Positions 57,001 to 64,000 of a stretch of DNA of 64,000 bases are shown here, in pieces; within the stretch, counting starts at the first letter, position 1, and each line of letters starts with the position of its first letter. The position numbers were made by a program, and so were the translations under genes. The stretch is from Paragonimus skrjabini miyazakii (taxonomy: Eukaryota; Platyhelminthes; Trematoda; Plagiorchiida; Troglotrematidae): assembly GCA_014338405.1 (NCBI GenBank), contig JTDE01000023.1, positions 439,871-503,870 of the forward strand, read 5' to 3'. Below the pieces are notes generated by a model that was not told the DNA's origin, searched no databases, and worked only from the letters and a program-made list of their open reading frames with translations.

Positions 57001-60000
57001 GATTCTAGCACTGCTGATCACCGTGACTACCTGTTCTATTGTTCTACCCCTCTCCTACGATTAACAGCGCATCATTATGTTCCACAAACGAGGCAACATT
57101 CCTCACGACGTTTGATACCAGTGCGTATGACTACATTATTTTGGATGGAGAGCCATATAGCATAGGAGAAGAGTTGTATCCATTATGACGACACACGTCC
57201 TCAAAGAATTTTCTCAGCATCTACGGCAGTCCACATGATTGATGACTATGACCGTTCAGTGAAATGACTGGACCCTATCAAATTACTTGTAAAAGATGTT
57301 TATTTACAGCCTATGATCCTCCACTTTATAATGTTCAACATGATTAAAAACTGTCATTTGTTTATCAAAATGTAAAACAACAAGTATATTTGACATAAGG
57401 TCAAGGGTATACCATTAGGAACAAGGTGACCGGTGTATGACTTAGAAAAAGAATTAAGGCAAACGTTGCTGATGAGGTTTAACATTAGTAGAGATTGAGA
57501 CAAGTAATTCTCTTCAAATGGGGCATAAATGAACAGTTTATCTGGCTGAAAACACTGTGATCGATTGTTCACTCCAAACAACCATCTTGATTGTTACTTT
57601 TAATTTTACCTAAAGTAAAGATTACAATTTTGAAATCGGAAATGTAAATAAACGTGCGTGTACAATAATCAGATATTGCATTACCATCAAATGCGAGGAG
57701 TGAAGTCGTGAATAAGCTACGAAGCAACTGTTATGGACGTAACGAGATTTGTCTCAAAACGACTAGGACATACTTGCTGGATTGTCTGGTATTGCAGTGT
57801 GCAACCGACATCAGTAGGCGCGCATTAGTTGAACTTGAATTGGTGGCGGGACGTGCTGTTGTGTTATCGGTGCCATTCTAGTTATCGTTTGTGTAAGTTG
57901 TGTGCATGGCTTACTGGGCCTTTGGCTAATGCTTGTTTCGTGTTGTTTCCTTTTACATATTTGTTGCTGAAACCCCTTATTTTGACAGAACCTTGTTCCC
58001 CGGCGTTTCTACGTTGCCCCTAACGTTGGTCAGCAGGCGTAACGGACAACCAGAGTAAAAACAGTCAGCTTGCATGTTACAATATCCACGTGGTGCCGAC
58101 CGTGTTTTCAAACTTACAAACTTGTAATTATAATTACATAATACATTTACCCTTATCTGATAAATAATTTGTTTTGCATCAACGTTGCTACTGTTTGTTG
58201 TCGATTTGAATCCACTCAGAGTAGGATAAAAACAGTAAGTAAACTGAGTTGATCGAGTGTTTACGCCAAATTAGCGATCAGTCTATATAGGCTATTCTTG
58301 AAAACAAAAACACCTCCCCTTGGGAGTCGTAAGTATTACTGATAACATTATGATAATTATTGTTATTACTATGCGGCGGTCAGTTGCTAAAACAGCTGAC
58401 ACTGTTTAGTTGTACACTGTATGTAGTGATTATCAAAGCAACTATTCTGTCAGTAATCCCCTTGTGGTTTGTATGGCAAAGTAAATCACATAAATTTAGA
58501 ACTGCCATATAGCCAATTTAGCATTCGGATAAATCCACCTTTGTCTCACTTCGAACAGATTTGCCCGAATTGACTTTGTCACTGGCTGGCGAAAAATAAT
58601 TCGGGAGCTTACAATTCGAATCCGCGTTGGGATTTGAACGATATTCTCATGCATCTATGCAGGTATACTGTAATCACTATCTTCAATATATGAGTGAAAT
58701 CAGCAGACAAAAAGAGTTCAGGAAATGGATGTTTAACAATAAAATATAAGTAAACTTGTTTGTCCAATACAGCCCACCACCAACCACACACGGCTGATCG
58801 GTTTCAGTCTTTGAATGAGAGAAGCATATCATGAATGCTTTAATGTAACCTCGGTAGCCACGACCACATAATCTAGTGAACAAGTGTCTACACTGCAAAC
58901 GTACGTTTATTCATGAGCCATGGGTATAAATCCTCGGCTTGCGTGACGCTGATAAAGTTGAGCATAGTTGAACCAGCTATTCATCACTCTGCTAGTGGTT
59001 ACGAATCAACTGGTCGTAAAAGTCCCTAACATACCCTTCCTAGACCACGGTGGATTGGTGCTAGACTGCCAAGAAACGACGTACGGTTGATGGATTTCAG
59101 TCTATGAGAAAAAAAGGCTAACAGCTAAGGAAAGTAAGTCGTTTACTCAATTTTCAGCACACATAAACCTAGGTGATTATGTCATGTATCAATATGTTGA
59201 ATAACTGTCTGGCACGCCTATCAGTGTGTGAGTTCCAACAGACTGGCGTGATTTGTATGGTTGACATGTAATAACTTATCATAAGAAACTGTAGACAATC
59301 ACGATTCCGTCAATCAGTTTCGGTTGTACCCCTCGTGACTCGATTAGTGTGGCTAGAAATGGTGGAGGGGATGGCAGCCAAGCGATCTCAATGTAGTAAA
59401 TTCCTCCGTCGTTTGGTCTGTTTTGGTGAATTGAACAAAGCAAACGATGAGGAACATTGAAAGCCGTTGTCTTGTGGAAGACGCTCAAGAATTACCTGCA
59501 AGCTATTAATTAGTCAGCAATGTGTAACCAGCACGGTGTTATATGTTTTAGTTTGGAATGGAAAGTTTTGTTTAAAAATAGGTTCTACTGATTTTTCTTC
59601 AACGCATGGTCTATGGGTTATGGTTCATAAATACACGTTAGGCAGGCATTGGTGTCAATCGTAGATGCATTACTTTCAGCCATTAGAAAAACACACACTC
59701 TTTGCCGAAACGTGTGCGAAAATTTGAACCTTCACCTACATTCAGTTATGACATGGATTCGCGAAGGTAGCCAATGCAAAATGACAATCCGAGATAAACT
59801 GTGTCCATCTGCATAAACACGGTGGATACAGTGCTATTCGGTTGATCGGTAATACAATTCTCGTTGATAAAATTGCTTTCGATATAATATACCTACATAA
59901 AATATACCAACTAAAATTGGGAGAATGTACTTGAAAATGTTTAGTAAGCTTCCGTAAGGTTTGTGTGATTATAAAATGGTCTGGCGTACCAACTCTTCTT

Positions 60001-60016
60001 CTTCTTGTATTTCAAG
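54097..60016. other. Long stretch without recognisable gene
   Basis: About 5.9 kb with no supported gene or repeat copy. Weak tRNA-like strings near 54570-54650 (minus sense) and 54880-54970 (plus sense) could not be built into a tRNA or tied to family A or B. Short (TTA)n runs occur near 55425-55440. The overlapping plus frames at 56870-57165 were checked for PLE or RT motifs and show none. Confidence 0.4.
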
Positions 60017-60301
60017 TTGAACATCACCCACAATTGATCGCAGCTGTCGCATTCACATAGACTTTCCAGTCGGCCCCTTTCGAAAAGAAGCACTAGACTC
60101 GAGTTTCGCTCTCATTAGAGCTTGTCAGTAGTGCATATCATCGCCACTGCCGGGACTTAAACCACGGACATTCAGTTCATGAGGCAACCGTGTTCACCAC
60201 TGCGCCATTGACCTCACGTTATGCACGACCGAATTATCATATGTGAACGCTCAACCACTTTCGCTTTGTGAGTAATGATCAGGTTGCCCGATCGTCTCTT
60301 G
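60017..60301 (-). repeat. tRNA-derived repeat family A, copy A7
   Basis: A minus-strand copy very close to A4 over the 3' body and core: TTGAACATCACCCACAATTG, GCAGCTGTCGCATT, CGAAAAGAAGCACTAGACTC, GAGCTTGTCAGTAGTGCATA, then the core with loop CTCATGA. It ends at ACGCTCAACCACTTTCGC and GATCAGGTTGCCCGATCGTCTC. Most of the 5' module is missing. A GAAGAAGAAG tract follows its 3' end in the element sense. Confidence 0.75.
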
Positions 60302-63300
60302 TATTGTTGAACTATTTGTAATAAGTTTGCTTTCGTCTTTCACTGCTTACCTCTATACTTCTGGTCACGTGAGCCAGCATTATGGCTGCGTTCCTTTGAA
60401 TGATTTTAATCGTGAGTCACCTTAATGGTTACTGTGTGAACAGATTAAAGTGTGACCATAGTATTCCCAGGGCAACTCAAAGTTGTGCACTCTTCTAGCC
60501 GGGTATAACTATATATTTGTTTTCGGACCGAAGTTTATATGTGACTACGTACAGACTATTCTTAGATGTGGGTCTCAACTATAAGCAAGGTTTTCCCAAG
60601 ATAATGAATGCGGCAGACGTTAAGCAAACTGTCAATAAAATGCTGTTGTAAATAAAACTGAAAACAAATGTCAGTCCATAAGTAATCACGTATATGGAAA
60701 CCTAACATCATAGCAGTGCACGTTTTTTTACATGAATATGAAAGAAAAGTCGCATTTCTTACGGAAGTTACAGAACAAAACAGTGTAGGACTACAGGTTA
60801 CGAGAAGGTCGGATAAAAGATTGCGGAAAATTGTTTCAATATGGGTTTTCAATATTTCGAGGATTTGTTTCTCTTGCACATTTGAGAATTACGCAAAATT
60901 AAAAATTCCAGGCTTCAAAGCTTATGCTAAACGGTTTGAAACCGATGTTTTGATAGATAGGTTAATTTACAAGCAATACGTAAAACAACGCAGACATAAT
61001 ACAACTTCGGTGTAGGTCAAATGTTCACTATGTTGTACGAAGTAATGGTAGATGTGGAAAACGGTGTTGGGGTTATTGACAGACTGATCGCCTTCCGAAT
61101 TATGTGAGTAAAATTCATCAGTCTTTTAGTAAGCGACTATGTAAAACAAAATAATGACAGCTTTTGCCTGTGTGAAGGCAAAATTTAGTTATTGGATGGA
61201 TTAACCAAAACTTCATTTTCCGACTGAAATTATTACAGGTTATGTTTTCATTTAACATAATATTGTATTATAAACTAAGACCCATGTGAGTTTATTGAAT
61301 GACCTGGACAATTTTGTGTGAGTTTTGAATAAAACTTCAATTTCACTTATTTTACAAAGGGTGAACAAATATGCACCCGATATCTATTCCACAAAATAAG
61401 ATCCACTTATTGAACCTAGGTAAATTGACATTGACAAACAACACCTTAGTAAAGCGGTTTGCATTACTGAAAAACCCAATTTGTGGACTGAAATTATTTC
61501 AGTTTTTTGTACACATTTGCGCTTGGTCAACATCCACGAAATTTATAGATTACAGAAAAATGTGACAGCAAAACCGAATCTGTGTTGTACAATTTGAAAA
61601 TTGGGAACAAATCCGGAGACTGTTTTAGTTGCGGATGGGCAGAAATAATAGAAGTTCAAGAGGGAAAGTCGAAGAATAATGAATAGAATAGAAGTCCAAC
61701 CATCGCTTATCAAGCATACTGCAGCCACACTGTTACACCCGGCATACGATAGCTGACTATCCTCAACATTGAGATGTCAAAAATGTTTCTATTTTATCGC
61801 TAGCATTTTGACGATTAAGTAAGGCGCGGATCCAACGAAAAATTGTTTTAACGAGACATATTCCTCCTAAGCCATCTCTTTATTATGGGATGAGCTGTTG
61901 TATTCGTTGAAACAAACGCCGCTTTACTACAATCAATCTCTTGTTTCCATCATTTTATAGGTTTTCTCGGCTTCACATGGTTAACTGCAGAAGAATAACG
62001 TTTGAAAACGCTACATCTAATTGTTTAAAGCAAAACAGCGCATTGTTAATTGGGAACACTGCTCAGAACAATCATCAGCTAAACACTGATTAACCGAATG
62101 GGTGGTCATCGTCATGTATCGTACCTCTGATCAAATGCCGTGGCGAAAGAAGAACTAGAGTGCAGAGTGCTTGCAGAACGACGCATATGAAGTAGATATA
62201 CCTGAGTGAAGTAACTGTCTGGCCAACTTATTCTACTGTAAGTGCATGACTGTTGAAGAAGGTTGCTTGCGATTCCGCTTTACACTGTGAACTGGTTAGA
62301 AGAGGAAAAAACAGAGTGAAGGAGAGGGTTTTCCGACTTGATTGGTGAGATTACTAAGGAGTTCCAATTTGAAAACTCCACCGTCCAATTAATTCGAGTT
62401 TTATCGGGGTCTATGGTAAATGGTGCATGGACGGAGCGTACCCGGCTCATTCACGAAGTCAGCTGGAAAGAGCGTCAGCTTACATCGAACTATCTGGCAG
62501 AAATCTTTCAATTCACCCAACTAAGTCAATATTTACTCCACTTTAGAATTAAGGCAACTATTCTGTGACTTAATCTGCAGTAATTATTTTTCATGAGTTG
62601 GGCCGGACTCCGACCCAAAACTTCTTCCTTCGAAAAAATAGAGAACCAGGTTGTAAACAAGGGAAGACTTTTTTAAAAGCCAAGAAAGCTTAGTCGTAAG
62701 CAATTATATATCCTACATTTGGTGGCGGGTATAATTTATGATATTTTTTGTCATAATTTATGCAGTTGTTTGATCTTGTGTCTTTTTAAATCTTACGAAA
62801 ACATCTCAGGAACTCAGACGATGGTCTTGGGAAAGATATGCACTCTCTGATAATCTCCAACAAGGGGGAGGTCCAAGTCTAATTATCCATTTCGCAAGGA
62901 CCAGACTACAAAGGTCCCACAACATAGAAATGATGGAATAGATGAGTGTGATCCATTAAAATTTAGCTGATTTGGTCACCAATTCAGTGATCGAGACGCG
63001 TGCTGCTATAAAATTGTGATTGCACACCGGAAAAACCGAACGTAGTCCGACCAAACCTTGGTGATTCACACGGTTACTATGAAGTTTGCGGAGTATGGGG
63101 GAGCGAAAGACCATTAAAAGAGAGCACAATCAAAGGGTTTATTTAGTTTTGGATGGTCAGTAACGTACAGATTGCAAATAGGAAATATTTGGAGGGTACT
63201 GAACAAAACTGAAACCTTATCGTTGTTTGTCAAACCTGCGGTAAATTCACTTTTATCTACAACAAGATGATGGCTATATTCCAGAGTAGGAGGTATGTAA

Positions 63301-64000
63301 TAACTGTATTATGTTGCAAAGTTTTCGTTGAAAAAATTATCGGAGTACCCGGTTGGTCGTCAACAGTGTGTGTATCAGGCCTACTTTTAAAATCAACCGC
63401 TATTAATGCATTAGTGTCATGCTGTTCTGGAAGATAGGAGAACGTTATTTGCAAGTTAACCGGTCAATATTTGTTCAAGTTTTCGCAAGTTAGCTCCAAG
63501 CTGGTTATTTTTGCAAGGTACACATCTATTTGTTAAGGAATTTTGTCGCAGGCACATGATTCAATAAACTAAACCCGACTACACTGATGTACCCATAGTA
63601 CATTTGGAAACGACCCAGTGTGCCAATCCTGTCTGAGTATGCTATAAACCACATTATCCTGACCTGTTTTGCAGCTCTGTACTGTACTTTCTCAATAAGA
63701 CTTTGCTACTGACACAATGCTGGGAGACAGTCCAAGTTCATTCGAGGCATACGTGTTCAGGTCGAGGTCGCGTTTAGTGGCACTCATTTTTTGTCCCCCA
63801 GAAAATAATCTGTACGATTCGATTGACGGAGATCTGTTACTTTATACCTGGTACTGTAAAACGGCAGCGGGGTTTTCTGTCTCACAGCTGTGTTATATGT
63901 TCAGTCAAACTATAACTTTACAATCCCAGTCATACGTCTTACTATATACAACATGTCGAAGTCATCACTATGGTGACGACTAATTTTCAAATTATAGGAT
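60302..64000. other. No recognisable gene or repeat
   Basis: Nothing could be assigned. Frames at 60716-61015 and 62338-62568 have protein-like stretches but no known motif and no clear splice sites. Confidence 0.4.

Noticed and set aside
56870..57165. Further PLE endonuclease remnant
   Set aside because: H-R-D-Y-L-F-Y-C suggested the domain, but the motif order and spacing do not fit any of the seven accepted copies.
1..64000. CRISPR arrays, operons, ribosome binding sites or other bacterial features
   Set aside because: No regularly spaced repeats or dense coding exist. The splice-like signals, pol III tRNA repeats and PLEs point to an animal nuclear genome.
1..64000. LINE or LTR reverse transcriptase, or viral genes
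   Set aside because: The only RT found is of the Penelope type (LPKIHK motif, GIY-YIG partner). No other RT, capsid or integrase motif was recognised in any listed frame.

Overview
The window looks like nuclear DNA from an invertebrate animal. It is AT-rich, has no operons and no recognisable host gene, and is a graveyard of transposable-element copies in unannotatable intergenic or intronic sequence. The best organism guess is a parasitic flatworm, probably a fluke. That guess rests on the style of the Penelope-like retroelement proteins (GIY-YIG domains with a C-x-C-G ... Y-I-G-R-T ... E-H-V-P-x-W-L signature, which I associate with trematode copies). It is inference, not proof.

Three kinds of element carry almost all of the recognisable content. 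(1) Penelope-like elements (PLEs). Seven loci can be recognised by conceptual translation: about 7.86-8.87 kb, 14.36-15.96 kb, 18.74-18.99 kb (minus strand), 28.0-28.56 kb, 34.3-34.9 kb, 41.6-42.95 kb and 52.38-53.41 kb. Only the 14.4 kb copy keeps an open reverse transcriptase palm with all catalytic aspartates. All copies are broken, and they fall into at least two subfamilies. (2) tRNA-derived repeat family A. It has a tRNA-Met-like core with a CAT anticodon loop, and copies lie at 23.7-24.1, 29.85-30.05 (-), 30.05-30.25, 43.34-43.73 (-), 47.68-47.93 (-), 53.71-54.10 and 60.02-60.30 (-) kb. (3) tRNA-derived repeat family B. It has an 80-nt tRNA-like core, and copies lie at 10.78-11.29, 18.53-18.73, 45.87-46.08 and 50.83-51.19 kb. 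The last two are palindromes in which two tRNA-like cores face each other.

Smaller structures are a fold-back element of about 300 bp at 16.38-16.69 kb just downstream of the best PLE, and a GC-richer block at 31.86-32.58 kb with a tandem duplication of about 175 bp and an AATAAA signal that could be a solo LTR. There are also a few short microsatellites.

Four short open frames (4.45-4.82 kb minus, 22.18-22.50 kb plus, 23.19-23.44 kb minus, 44.52-44.70 kb minus) read more like protein than the rest and might be exons of unknown genes. None is recognised, and they are listed with low confidence. The rest of the window shows nothing I can name.

The most interesting points are the near-perfect 107-bp-arm tRNA palindrome, the internal rather than 5' position of the tRNA-like module in both repeat families, and an in-frame TAA at the same homologous codon in two well-diverged PLE copies.
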